Positions 53,222-61,954 of a stretch of 64,000 nucleotides of DNA are shown in pieces (position 1 is the first letter of the stretch; every line of letters starts with the position of its first letter). Source of the DNA: Rhodocyclaceae bacterium (GTDB taxonomy: Bacteria; Pseudomonadota; Gammaproteobacteria; Burkholderiales; Rhodocyclaceae); contig JADKDD010000002.1 of NCBI GenBank assembly GCA_016718525.1, positions 186,001 through 250,000 of the forward strand, read 5' to 3'. The translations under genes were made by a program, and so were the position numbers. Below the pieces are notes generated by a model. The model was not told the DNA's origin. It was given only the letters and a program-made list of their open reading frames with translations, and did no database searches.

Positions 53222-55258
53222 ATGACACAGCAAGCAACCAAGTTTACAAAAATTCTGATTGCCAATCGCGGCGAGATTGCCTGTCGCGTAATTCGCACTG
53301 CTCGCGCGATGGGCTATGCGACCGTCGCCGTATATTCGGATGCCGATGCGAAATCTCCGCACGTTAGTCTCGCCGACGAAGCGGTTCGAATTGGCGGTTC
53401 GGCAGCGTCTGAGTCCTACCTGAATATCGCCGCTCTTATGGCTGCGGCGCAACGCACTGGTGCCGACGCAGTACACCCGGGATATGGCTTTTTGTCCGAG
53501 AACGCGACATTTGCCCAAACCTGCATAGACAATGGATTGGTTTTCATCGGTCCGCCCCCGGAAGCCATCATTGCGATGGGCGACAAGGCGCTCGCCAAGC
53601 GGCGGATGATCGCAGCAAAAGTACCAACGGTACCGGGGTATTTGGACGACGAACAAAGCGATGCGCGTTTGCTCGCAGAGGCAAAAGCGGTAGGATTCCC
53701 TTTACTGGTCAAAGCGGTGGCCGGTGGCGGCGGGCGTGGCATGCGACTGGTCGCGTCACCGGCAGAGATGCCCGAAGCGATTGCCGGCGCGCGGCGCGAG
53801 GCGTTGTCGGCATTCGGCTCGGATGTGATGATGCTGGAGCGCTTGATCGAGCGCGGACGCCACATCGAAATTCAAATCTTTGCCGATGCCCATGGCAATG
53901 CGGTACATCTGGGTGAGCGTGACTGCACGGCACAACGACGCCGACAAAAGGTCATTGAAGAGGCACCCTCACCAATCGTCTCGCCAAAGATGCGTGAAAC
54001 GATGGGTGCCGATGCAGTGGCCGCGGCGCTCGCGGTCGGCTACCGCGGTGCAGGTACGGTCGAGTTCATCGTCGACGCCGACCTGAATCATTACTTCCTC
54101 GAAATGAATACGCGGCTGCAGGTCGAGCATCCAGTGACCGAACTGATCACCGGTCTCGATCTGGTCGAGTGGCAATTGCGTGTTGCTGGGGGAGAGCCGC
54201 TTCCGCTGACGCAAAAGGAAATTGAATTCAGCGGCCACGCGATCGAAGCGCGGCTGTACGCAGAAGACCCCTACAAAAACTTCACGCCGCAAACGGGCGA
54301 GATTTTGCACTTCCGCCCTGCCGATGCTGCAAATGCTGGCGTGCGCATAGACGCAGGAATTATTGAAGGTGGTGCAGTTACGCCGTTTTACGATGCGATG
54401 GTGGCGAAAGTAATTGGGTATGGGAAGACCCGGACCGACGCGATCCGCTGTTTGATGGCCGCGCTTGCCGATGCACCTTTGCTGGGACTCGCAAACAATG
54501 GCCGCTTCCTGCATGACCTAGTCGATCACGACGCGTTTCGAAGTGCACAAATGCATACCTCACTGCTCGATGAATGGGCGGCCAACGGCGAACCAATGAT
54601 GCAACGACCTTTGGCGCAAAACGAGGACTGGGCGCTCGCCGCTGCGCTGTTTGCCGATGGCAGCGGCTGGCGTTCGCCTAGCGTTAGTGCGTTCAAGATG
54701 AGGTTGTGTTGCGGTGAAGTCGAGCGAGCTTTCTTGGTCGATGCGCGCGATGGAAAGGTATCAGTTGGAAGTGGCGTGGAGTGTCGGCTTAGTACAGCCG
54801 ACCCGCTACACGGGCGCAAAGCAGCGCTTTGCGAAACCCCCGCTACGCCGCCGTCAGTAGTTGCTGTACTGTCTGAAAGTAATCGCCAAGTCCGCTTTTC
54901 AATTGATGGATTGAACCATCAAGCAATTGTCTGTCGTCATGGTCGCGAGCTACATATTTCACGCGATGCGGCAGTGTTCGTGTTTAGTGAAGTTTCGCCA
55001 TTCCCCAAAGCCACAGACAACGTCGATCCACGTCACGCCAAAAGCAGCGTCGCCGGAACCGTTGCGCGGCTCGATGTCGGGGTCGGCGATACGGTGAAGG
55101 AAGGGCAGACGCTAGCCATCGTCGAAGCCATGAAAATGGAAACCCGCGTGATCGCAAACTCAGCAGGAAAAGTCTCCGCTATCCACACCAAAGCCGGCGA
55201 GCAAGTTGCCGCCGGTACGGTGCTCATCGAAATTGATATCGAGGTAAAGCCCACATGA
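53222..55258 (+). CDS. Acyl-CoA carboxylase alpha (biotin carboxylase/BCCP) subunit, AtuF-like
   Basis: A 678-residue biotin subunit. It has the biotin carboxylase domain (FTKILIANRGEIACRVIRTARAMG, HPGYGFLSENA, KAVAGGGGRGMR, EMNTRLQVEHPVTE), a BT-like middle region, and a C-terminal biotinyl domain with EAMKM at residues 635-639 (Lys638 carries biotin). It is the partner of the carboxyltransferase at 48554. The frame is open further upstream within the preceding gene, but ATG 53222 gives the family N-terminus. Two genes separate it from the beta subunit, as in atu clusters. Confidence 0.9.
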   Translation: MTQQATKFTKILIANRGEIACRVIRTARAMGYATVAVYSDADAKSPHVSLADEAVRIGGSAASESYLNIAALMAAAQRTGADAVHPGYGFLSENATFAQTCIDNGLVFIGPPPEAIIAMGDKALAKRRMIAAKVPTVPGYLDDEQSDARLLAEAKAVGFPLLVKAVAGGGGRGMRLVASPAEMPEAIAGARREALSAFGSDVMMLERLIERGRHIEIQIFADAHGNAVHLGERDCTAQRRRQKVIEEAPSPIVSPKMRETMGADAVAAALAVGYRGAGTVEFIVDADLNHYFLEMNTRLQVEHPVTELITGLDLVEWQLRVAGGEPLPLTQKEIEFSGHAIEARLYAEDPYKNFTPQTGEILHFRPADAANAGVRIDAGIIEGGAVTPFYDAMVAKVIGYGKTRTDAIRCLMAALADAPLLGLANNGRFLHDLVDHDAFRSAQMHTSLLDEWAANGEPMMQRPLAQNEDWALAAALFADGSGWRSPSVSAFKMRLCCGEVERAFLVDARDGKVSVGSGVECRLSTADPLHGRKAALCETPATPPSVVAVLSESNRQVRFSIDGLNHQAIVCRHGRELHISRDAAVFVFSEVSPFPKATDNVDPRHAKSSVAGTVARLDVGVGDTVKEGQTLAIVEAMKMETRVIANSAGKVSAIHTKAGEQVAAGTVLIEIDIEVKPT

Positions 55259-56133
55259 AAAATTCAACTGAAAAAGCCATCATTACCTGCGCGCTGACCG
55301 GCGTTTTGACTGATCCGAAGCAGCACCCGGTACCGGTCACCGCCAAGGAAATGGCCGCCTCGGCACGCGACGCCTACAACGCCGGCGCCTGCATGATGCA
55401 CGTGCATCTGCGTCAGCAGAAGGAAGGCATGGGGCACCTGCCATCGTGGGATCCCGATGTTGCCGAAGAAATTATCAACGCGATACGCGCGGCATGTCCG
55501 GGCGTCATCATCAATCTGACCACAGGCGTGGTCGGTGCCGATATCTCCGGCCCCGCCGCCTGCATTCGCCGCATCAAGCCGGAAATTGCGGCATGTAACG
55601 CGGGCACCTTGAACTATTTGAAAATCAAAGAGGACGGTCGCTGGGCTTGGCCACCGATGGTTTTTGATAACCCTGTGGCCAAGGTGAAACAGTTTCTGGA
55701 CGTCATGGCAGAGACCGGTACGTTGCCCGAATTTGAGTGTTTCGACGTAGGCATCGTGCGCTCAGTTGGCATGTTTCGCAAAGCCGGTATGACCAAGCAT
55801 CTGGATTACAACTTCGTCATGGGCGTGGCTTCCGGCATGCCGGTAGACGGCGATTTGCTCGAATTGCTGTTGCGCTGGAAAGAGCCTGATGCAACATGGC
55901 AAACCACGCTCATTGGCCGCGCTGAAATCTGGCCGGTGCATCAGCGCACCGCAGACTTGGGCGGCATGTTGCGCACCGGTTTGGAGGACACCTTTTACCT
56001 GCCCGATGGCAGTCGCGCCAGTGGCAACGGGGCATTGATCGAAGCGCTCGCCACCTGCGCCAGAAATGCGGGACGTGAAATTGCCAGTCCGGCAGAGGCG
56101 CGAGTTCGATTAGGTTTGGCGGCGGTTCACTAA
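55255..56133 (+). CDS. Beta-keto acid cleavage enzyme (BKACE, DUF849)
   Basis: A 292-residue TIM-barrel protein that overlaps the biotin subunit by four bases (ATGA). Motifs are IITCALTGVLTDPKQHPVPVTAKEMA, the zinc-binding HVHLR, INLTTG and GEFAx-like GRAEIWPVHQ. The founding member cleaves 3-keto-5-aminohexanoate with acetyl-CoA; the family exchanges an acyl group of a beta-keto acid for acetoacetate. Here it is the last gene before a strong hairpin and could replace or follow the lyase step of the acyl-CoA pathway. The exact substrate is not predictable. Confidence 0.88.
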   Translation: MKNSTEKAIITCALTGVLTDPKQHPVPVTAKEMAASARDAYNAGACMMHVHLRQQKEGMGHLPSWDPDVAEEIINAIRAACPGVIINLTTGVVGADISGPAACIRRIKPEIAACNAGTLNYLKIKEDGRWAWPPMVFDNPVAKVKQFLDVMAETGTLPEFECFDVGIVRSVGMFRKAGMTKHLDYNFVMGVASGMPVDGDLLELLLRWKEPDATWQTTLIGRAEIWPVHQRTADLGGMLRTGLEDTFYLPDGSRASGNGALIEALATCARNAGREIASPAEARVRLGLAAVH

Positions 56134-56162
56134 GCCCGGGGCAGACGTTACCGCCGTATCTG

Positions 56163-56198
56163 AATGCTTCATTTCAGCGCCAGCTGAAATGAAGCATT
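56163..56198 (+). terminator. Perfect 16-bp hairpin ending the catabolic operon
   Basis: AATGCTTCATTTCAGC (56163-56178), loop GCCA, then GCTGAAATGAAGCATT (56183-56198) form a perfect stem about 30 bases after the BKACE stop. TTGGCTTATT follows instead of a strong T-run. It is probably the operon terminator and an RNA-stabilising stem. Confidence 0.75.
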
Positions 56199-56231
56199 TG
56201 GCTTATTGCGTGCAGATGCGAAAATATCCGC

Positions 56232-56882
56232 ATGAAACATATCCGCTCTGTGACGATTGACCTGGATGGCACATTGCTCGACACGGCTCCCGACATCGGT
56301 GCAGCGGCCAACGCGATGCTGGTCGAGCTCGGTCACCCGCCCTACCCGCTTGCCACCATTACTGAATTTGTAGGCTTGGGGATTCCGCATTTGGTCTCGC
56401 GTTGTTTGCCCGACCTGGACGAATCGGGTCGCGCTGAAGCGATGAAAATCTTTCGCCGCCATTACGCAGTTGAAAACGGCCGACTGTCGCGTCCATATGC
56501 TGGCGTGCTCGACGCGCTTACCGCCTTCCGTCAGGCCGGGATTCCGATGGCCGTGGTGACCAATAAAGCCACCGCGTTTACCGATCCGCTGCTACAGATT
56601 ACCAAGCTTGCGACGTGGTTTGAGTTCGCCATTTCCGGCGACACCTTGCCGCAAAAGAAGCCGCATCCTGACCAGTTGCTTCATGCTTGTGAGCGATTCG
56701 GCACCATCCCGCAGGAGAACCTGCATTTGGGAGATTCGATGACCGATGCCGCCGCAGCCCGCGCCGCCGGCTGCCCGGTCCTGTTGGTGTCTTATGGCTA
56801 CGATGGCGGCGAGCCCGTGCAAAACGTGGATTGCGATGGTATAGTCGGCTCGCTGCTGGATGCCGCGCGTCGCGTTATTTGA
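56232..56882 (+). CDS. gph: Phosphoglycolate phosphatase
   Basis: A 216-residue HAD-superfamily phosphatase. Motif I is TIDLDGTLLDTAPDI; motif II is MAVVTNKAT. Motif III/IV is KKPHPDQLLHACERFG and LHLGDSMTDAAAARAAGCPVLLVSYGYDGG. This is the pattern of Gph, which clears 2-phosphoglycolate. The last residues DAARRVI run straight into a repeat copy, whose first base overlaps the stop codon. It is next to trpE, as often in betaproteobacteria. Confidence 0.93.
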   Translation: MKHIRSVTIDLDGTLLDTAPDIGAAANAMLVELGHPPYPLATITEFVGLGIPHLVSRCLPDLDESGRAEAMKIFRRHYAVENGRLSRPYAGVLDALTAFRQAGIPMAVVTNKATAFTDPLLQITKLATWFEFAISGDTLPQKKPHPDQLLHACERFGTIPQENLHLGDSMTDAAAARAAGCPVLLVSYGYDGGEPVQNVDCDGIVGSLLDAARRVI

Positions 56883-56910
56883 CGGCGTTCCACCAGCACC
56901 AACTGACGAC
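56882..56910 (+). repeat. Dispersed palindromic repeat copy abutting the gph stop
   Basis: ACGGCGTTCCACCAGCACCA followed by ACTGACGAC matches the family left arm, loop and a diverged right arm. It begins on the last base of the gph stop codon. Confidence 0.7.
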
Positions 56911-56950
56911 CTTCCAAACAAAATGCACAACTCACCAACACTGATGACCG

Positions 56951-57030
56951 CCGTCCCTGAGCAAACGCTCTGGGCGGAGGCTTGGCCCTGGCGGCCCTGC
57001 ACCATCGCGCGCTAACGCGCTCTGCCCGCC
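56951..57030 (+). promoter_or_regulatory. Structured leader upstream of trpE
   Basis: Two hairpins lie in the 210-base gap. The first is CCGTCC-CT-GAGC-AAAC-GCTC-T-GGGCGG (56951-56977), including one G-U pair. The second is GGCGG...CCGCC (56990-57030) with an inner GCGCG-CTAA-CGCGC. No leader peptide rich in Trp codons is visible. It may control trpE expression; this is structural inference. Confidence 0.4.
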
Positions 57031-57093
57031 GCGTGCACCTTGTGCGCGCAACGTCTGCCTGAATGTGTCTCAGTTTTTGTGTGGAGCTACCCC

Positions 57094-58608
57094 ATGAATG
57101 AATCCGAATTCAACCGGCTTGCCGCCGCTGGCTACAACCGCATACCGGTGACGCTGGAAACCTTTGCCGATCTCGATACACCGCTTTCAATTTATCTCAA
57201 GCTGGCCAACGAACCGAATTCCTATTTGCTGGAATCGGTGCACGGTGGCGAGCGCTTCGGTCGTTATTCGTTCATCGGCCTCGCCGCCAGCACCCGCATT
57301 TGCGTCAAAGACGGCGGCATCCTGTTGCTCAACGGCAACCGCGTCGCCGAACGCCGCGATCATACCAATCCGATGACTTACATCAGTGAGTACATGGCCC
57401 GCTTCAAGGTCCCGGATTTGCCCGGCTTGCCGCGCTTTTGCGGCGGACTGGTCGGGGCGTTTGGTTACGACACTGTGCGCTTCATCGAGCCAAAATTGGC
57501 CACTAGCAAACATGCCCAAAAGCCCGACCCATTGGATCTGCCGGACATCATGCTGCTGCTCTCCGACGAGATCGCAATCGTCGACAATCTCTCCGGCAAA
57601 CTCACCCTGGTGGTGTATGCTGAACCCGGCTTCCCCGGTGCGTGGGCACAAACGCAGGGACGTTTGAAAGCGTTGGTCGCCAAACTGCGCGAACCGGTGC
57701 AGGTTCCGCCCGATACGCACGGCGTGTCGCCAGCACCAACTAGCGAATTTGGCGAAGAGGCCTACAAAGCCGCGGTACGCCGCGCCAAGCAATACATCGT
57801 CGACGGCGACATCATGCAGGTGGTGATCTCGCAGCGGATGAGTCGCCCTTACGCTGCAAGCCCATTGGCGCTTTACCGTGCCTTGCGCACCACCAATCCT
57901 TCGCCCTACATGATCTTTTTCAACTTCGGCGATTTCCATGTGGTCGGTGCGTCGCCCGAGATTCTGGTGCGACTCGACGATGATGAGCATGGCCAGGCAG
58001 GCGAACGGCGAGTCACTTTGCGACCGATTGCCGGCACACGTAAACGCGGTGCAACGACGGTCGAAGACGAAGCACTTGCAGCTGAGCTGTTGGCCGATCC
58101 GAAAGAATGTGCCGAGCATCTGATGTTGCTCGACCTGGGTCGCAATGACATTGGCCGTGTCGCCAAAACCGGCAGCATCAAACTTACCGACAAATTTATC
58201 ATCGAGCGTTATTCGCACGTGATGCACATCGTCTCCAACGTCGAGGCAACGTTGCGTGACGACGAAGGCCCGCTCTCGGTACTCAAGGCGACCTTCCCGG
58301 CCGGAACGGTATCCGGCGCGCCAAAGGTGCGGGCGATGGAGATCATCGATGAATTGGAACCCAGCAAGCGCGGCATTTATTCCGGTGCGGTCGGCTATCT
58401 TGGCTTCAATGGCGATATGGACTTGGCGATTGCAATCCGCACAGCGGTGATCAAAAACGGACAAATTCATGTCCAGGCAGGTGCCGGCATTGTGGCCGAT
58501 TCGGACCCGGATACTGAGTGGCAAGAGACGCTTTCCAAGGCACGCGCTGTGTTGCGTGCCGCCGAGTTGGCCGAGTCCGGGCTGGACACGCGGTTTGGCC
58601 AGGATTAG
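57094..58608 (+). CDS. trpE: Anthranilate synthase component I
   Basis: A 504-residue chorismate-using enzyme. The N-terminal part has the feedback-site segment NSYLLESVHGGERFGRYSFIG. The catalytic part has GDIMQVVISQRMSRP, FGDFHVVGASPEILVR, RPIAGTRKRG, LDLGRNDIGRV, FPAGTVSGAPKVRAMEII and AGAGIVADSDPDTEWQE. It converts chorismate to anthranilate with TrpG. GGAG lies eight bases before ATG 57094. Residues 208-217 (THGVSPAPTS) are encoded by a dispersed repeat copy in the linker just before the catalytic domain. Confidence 0.96.
   Translation: MNESEFNRLAAAGYNRIPVTLETFADLDTPLSIYLKLANEPNSYLLESVHGGERFGRYSFIGLAASTRICVKDGGILLLNGNRVAERRDHTNPMTYISEYMARFKVPDLPGLPRFCGGLVGAFGYDTVRFIEPKLATSKHAQKPDPLDLPDIMLLLSDEIAIVDNLSGKLTLVVYAEPGFPGAWAQTQGRLKALVAKLREPVQVPPDTHGVSPAPTSEFGEEAYKAAVRRAKQYIVDGDIMQVVISQRMSRPYAASPLALYRALRTTNPSPYMIFFNFGDFHVVGASPEILVRLDDDEHGQAGERRVTLRPIAGTRKRGATTVEDEALAAELLADPKECAEHLMLLDLGRNDIGRVAKTGSIKLTDKFIIERYSHVMHIVSNVEATLRDDEGPLSVLKATFPAGTVSGAPKVRAMEIIDELEPSKRGIYSGAVGYLGFNGDMDLAIAIRTAVIKNGQIHVQAGAGIVADSDPDTEWQETLSKARAVLRAAELAESGLDTRFGQD
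57718..57741 (+). repeat. Dispersed palindromic repeat copy inside trpE
   Basis: These 24 bases are identical to 5393-5416 in pepN. They are read as H209-G-V-S-P-A-P-T216 in the linker between the two parts of TrpE. The right arm continues as AGCGA with one change. Confidence 0.75.
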
Positions 58609-58620
58609 GAAGGACATGCC

Positions 58621-59205
58621 ATGTTATTAATGATCGACAACTATGACAGCTTCACCTACAACCTGGTTCAGTATTTCGCCGAACTGGGTGAAGACGTACG
58701 GGTATATCGAAACGATGCGATTTCGATCAAGGAAATCGCCGCCATGAAACCAGCGCGTATCGTCATCTCGCCGGGGCCGTGTTCACCTGCCGAAGCAGGG
58801 ATTTCGGTGGCGACGATTTCCGAGTTCGCCGGCAAGGTGCCACTGCTCGGTGTGTGCCTTGGCCACCAAAGCATAGGCGCGGCATTCGGCGGGGAGATCA
58901 TTCACGCCAAACAGCTGATGCACGGCAAGACATCTCCTGTTTTGCACAATGGTGTCGGTGTGTTTGCTGGCTTGCCCAGTCCGCTAACTGTCACGCGCTA
59001 CCATTCTTTGGCAATTCGCCGTGACTCCTTGCCGGAATGCCTTGAAGTCACGGCGTGGACGGAGGACGGCGAAATCATGGGGGTGCGCCACCGGACAAAG
59101 AATGTGGAGGGTGTGCAATTTCATCCAGAATCCATCCTGACCGAGTGCGGCCATGCCTTGTTGAAAAACTTTCTGCAAAGCTCCGCAACTGGGAGTAAAA
59201 AATGA
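58621..59205 (+). CDS. trpG: Anthranilate synthase component II (glutamine amidotransferase)
   Basis: A 194-residue class I glutamine amidotransferase. It has MLLMIDNYDSFTYNLVQYF, ISPGPCSPAEAG, the nucleophile Cys79 in GVCLGHQ and the His/Glu pair in QFHPESILTE. It supplies ammonia to TrpE and may also serve para-aminobenzoate synthesis. It starts 12 bases after trpE and overlaps trpD by four bases. Confidence 0.96.
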   Translation: MLLMIDNYDSFTYNLVQYFAELGEDVRVYRNDAISIKEIAAMKPARIVISPGPCSPAEAGISVATISEFAGKVPLLGVCLGHQSIGAAFGGEIIHAKQLMHGKTSPVLHNGVGVFAGLPSPLTVTRYHSLAIRRDSLPECLEVTAWTEDGEIMGVRHRTKNVEGVQFHPESILTECGHALLKNFLQSSATGSKK

Positions 59206-60236
59206 CCCCGCAAGAGGCGCTGCAGCGGACCATCGAGCACCGCGAAATATTTCACGACGAGATGCTGGATCTGATGCGGCAAATCATGGCCGGTGAAATT
59301 TCACCGCTAATGGTCGCTGCCATACTTACCGGATTGCGCGTCAAGAAGGAAACCATCGGCGAAATTTCGGCGGCTGCGCTGGTGATGCGAGAACTATCGA
59401 CCAAGGTTGTCTTGAAAAACACTGAGCGCACGGCAAACTTTGTGGATATCGTCGGTACCGGCGGTGATGGTGCACAGACTTTTAATATCTCTACCGCCTC
59501 GATGTTTGTTGCCGCAGCGGCCGGCGCCACGGTTGCCAAGCATGGTGGGCGCGGCGTGTCGTCAAAATCCGGCGCAGCCGATGTACTCGAAGCGCTCGGT
59601 GCCAACATCATGCTGACGCCGCAGCAGGTGGCGGAGTGCATTGAGACGGTCGGTTGCGGATTCATGTACGCGCCGAATCATCATCCGGCGATGAAAAATG
59701 TGGCCCCGGTGCGGCGCGAGATGGCGGTACGGACACTGTTCAATATTCTGGGCCCGCTGACCAATCCGGCGGGTGCCGCCAATACCTTGATGGGCGTGTT
59801 TCACCCTGATTTAGTGGGTATCCAAGTGCGCGTGATGCAGCAGCTTGGCGCCAAGCACGCGCTGGTGGTCTGGGGCAAAGATGGCATGGACGAAATCTCG
59901 CTGGGTGCCACAACGCTGGTGGGCGAACTCAGAGACGGTCACGTCACCGAATATGAAATTCATCCCGAGGATTTCGGACTCGCCATGGCATCAAATAGAA
60001 GCTTGCGTGTGGCGGATGCTGATGAATCAAAAACGATGATGCTCAGCGCACTTGGAAACACGGCGGGGACGCCACGTGAGATATTGATTCTTAATGCGGG
60101 GACGGCACTCTATGCCGCCAATACGGTTCCCTCAATTGCCGCTGGCATCACGTTGGCGCGCGAGACTATTGCCTCTGGTGCGGCCCGCCAGAAGCTCAAT
60201 GAGTTCGTTGGATTCACGCAAAAATTTAAGGCTTGA
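59202..60236 (+). CDS. trpD: Anthranilate phosphoribosyltransferase
   Basis: A 344-residue enzyme that adds phosphoribose to anthranilate. Motifs include LTGLRVKKETIGEISAAALVMREL, VDIVGTGGDGAQTFNIST (pyrophosphate binding), KHGGRGVSSKSGAADVLEALG and RTLFNILGPLTNPAGA. It has an ATGA overlap with trpG and lies 14 bases before trpC. Confidence 0.97.
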   Translation: MTPQEALQRTIEHREIFHDEMLDLMRQIMAGEISPLMVAAILTGLRVKKETIGEISAAALVMRELSTKVVLKNTERTANFVDIVGTGGDGAQTFNISTASMFVAAAAGATVAKHGGRGVSSKSGAADVLEALGANIMLTPQQVAECIETVGCGFMYAPNHHPAMKNVAPVRREMAVRTLFNILGPLTNPAGAANTLMGVFHPDLVGIQVRVMQQLGAKHALVVWGKDGMDEISLGATTLVGELRDGHVTEYEIHPEDFGLAMASNRSLRVADADESKTMMLSALGNTAGTPREILILNAGTALYAANTVPSIAAGITLARETIASGAARQKLNEFVGFTQKFKA

Positions 60237-60250
60237 ACGAAACACGAAAT

Positions 60251-61039
60251 ATGTCCGACATTTTGAAGAAAATCCTCGCGGTTAAGCAAATCGAGGTCGC
60301 CGAAGCACTGGCCCTGGCCCCACTAGAGGAGATCAAAAGAAAAGCTCTGGCAATGCCACCGCCGCGAGATTTTTTAGGTGCGATCCGTCAGCGAGTTGGT
60401 GATGACGAGACGGCGGTCATCGCTGAAATCAAGAAGGCCAGCCCATCCAAAGGCGTGATGCGCGCTGACTTCCGCCCGGCGGAGATCGCCGCCGATTACG
60501 CACAGCATGGGGCGACCTGTTTATCCGTATTGACTGATCTGCAGTTTTTTCAAGGTTGTCCGGCGTACTTGCGGGAAGCTCGCGCGGCATGCAGCTTGCC
60601 GGTATTGCGCAAAGATTTTCTGATCGATCCGTATCAAGTGTATGAAGCGCGGGCGATGGGAGCGGATGCAATTTTGCTAATCGTCGCAGCGCTTTCGCTG
60701 GTGCAGATGCGGGAAATGGAAAGCATTGCTGCAAGCCTCGGTATGTCCGTTCTGGTTGAATCCCATGATGCTGCCGAGCTTGATCTTGCGCTGCAACTAA
60801 ACACGCCATTGATCGGAATCAACAACCGCAACTTGCACACCTTTGAGGTCAGTTTGGAAACGACGCTGGAGCAACTTGCACGAATCCCCAGGGATCGAAT
60901 CGTTGTCACGGAATCTGGGATCCTTGGTCCGAAAGAAGTTGCCGTGATGCGCGCGGCGGGCGTTCAATCATTTTTGGTGGGTGAAGCATTCATGCGTGCG
61001 CCGTCGCCAGGGGTGGAACTGGCACGGCTTTTCTCCTAG
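60251..61039 (+). CDS. trpC: Indole-3-glycerol-phosphate synthase
   Basis: A 262-residue TIM-barrel enzyme. It has MSDILKKILAVKQIEVAEA, AVIAEIKKASPSKGVMR, LTDLQFFQG, LPVLRKDFLIDPYQVYEARAMGADAILLI, IGINNRNLHTFEV and VTESGI, with the catalytic Lys and Glu in place. It is a monofunctional TrpC without a TrpF domain. ATG 60251 is preferred; an upstream start would overlap trpD. It ends the trp unit in this window; trpF, trpB and trpA are not present. Confidence 0.97.
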   Translation: MSDILKKILAVKQIEVAEALALAPLEEIKRKALAMPPPRDFLGAIRQRVGDDETAVIAEIKKASPSKGVMRADFRPAEIAADYAQHGATCLSVLTDLQFFQGCPAYLREARAACSLPVLRKDFLIDPYQVYEARAMGADAILLIVAALSLVQMREMESIAASLGMSVLVESHDAAELDLALQLNTPLIGINNRNLHTFEVSLETTLEQLARIPRDRIVVTESGILGPKEVAVMRAAGVQSFLVGEAFMRAPSPGVELARLFS

Positions 61040-61204
61040 TTTGATATGCGTAATTTGGCCGCATTGAAGGCGTTAGTTTCGGGCATTTACGCCACCCCAA
61101 GCGCCTACAACCCCGTCTTTTTGTTGCATATTTGCACCACTTGAGACGGGCGGGACAATATTTCCCCTTGTCAGCGGCTTTAGAACGCGGCATATTCACG
61201 ACCT

Positions 61205-61939
61205 ATGAGCCAAAATACCGTGAAAAAATCGCTCCAAACTGAGTCCTTGCCATTTGTGATTCGTTGCGTTCGTAGCGAAGAGGAGTTGGTCAAGGCTGTG
61301 GCCATCCGCAAAAGCGCTTACGGTCGCCACCTTCCCGAGCTCGCCACGCGTTTTTCGGCACCTGAAGCCAGCGACCTCGATGGCAGTAGCCGGGTGTTGG
61401 TCGCACTATCCAAACTGGACGGAATGCCTCTGGGCAGCATGCGTTTTCGGACCAATCAACATCAGCCACTGGATGTAGAACAGTCAGTGACGCTTCCCGA
61501 ATCGTTACGCAATCGGGTACTCACCGAAGCAACTCGGCTTGCAGTGAGTCAGGCGGCCGTTGGCCGGATGGTCAAAGCGATGTTGATGAAAGCCATGTTT
61601 TTGCAGTGCGAAGCTGGTGGTGTTGACTGTATGGTTGCTGCAGCGCGCAGCCCGATGGATCGTTTCTATCAATGGTTGTATTTCGAAGACGTTTTTCCCG
61701 GCGGTGACTTCGTGCCGATGGCGCATGCCGGAATGATTCCCCATCGCGTGATGAAATGTGACATTGCGGTAACCAAACGCCGTTGGGTCGAGGTCGATCA
61801 TCCGTGGTACCCGTTGTTCTTTGAGACACGTCATCCGGATATTGAGTTGGTGCCCATGATGGCTACCGACTCCAGTTCCAGCTCGGCTGCTGACAGTAGG
61901 TCAGGCTTCGCCGCAGCAGGACGCAGAGCCCCTCGCTAA
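61205..61939 (+). CDS. FeeM-like N-acyltransferase (GNAT fold)
   Basis: A 244-residue protein. Residues about 17-200 fit the FeeM/N-acyl amino acid synthase catalytic fold: FVIRCVRSEEELVKAVAIRKSAYG at the start, LGSMRFRTNQHQPLDVEQSVTLPESL and the core RVLTEATRLAV. FeeM-type enzymes move a fatty acyl group from acyl carrier protein to an amino acid, giving signal-like N-acyl amino acids. The Ser/Ala-rich tail (MATDSSSSSAADS) is probably disordered. A membrane GGDEF gene follows 60 bases downstream. Acyl donor and acceptor are unknown. Confidence 0.72.
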   Translation: MSQNTVKKSLQTESLPFVIRCVRSEEELVKAVAIRKSAYGRHLPELATRFSAPEASDLDGSSRVLVALSKLDGMPLGSMRFRTNQHQPLDVEQSVTLPESLRNRVLTEATRLAVSQAAVGRMVKAMLMKAMFLQCEAGGVDCMVAAARSPMDRFYQWLYFEDVFPGGDFVPMAHAGMIPHRVMKCDIAVTKRRWVEVDHPWYPLFFETRHPDIELVPMMATDSSSSSAADSRSGFAAAGRRAPR

Positions 61940-61954
61940 TCCGGGAAGGTCAGC

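Noticed and set aside
57187..58617. Long open frame (476 codons) antisense to trpE
   Set aside because: It lies fully opposite a clear trpE gene, has Cys/His/Arg-rich composition typical of antisense frames and no family motif.
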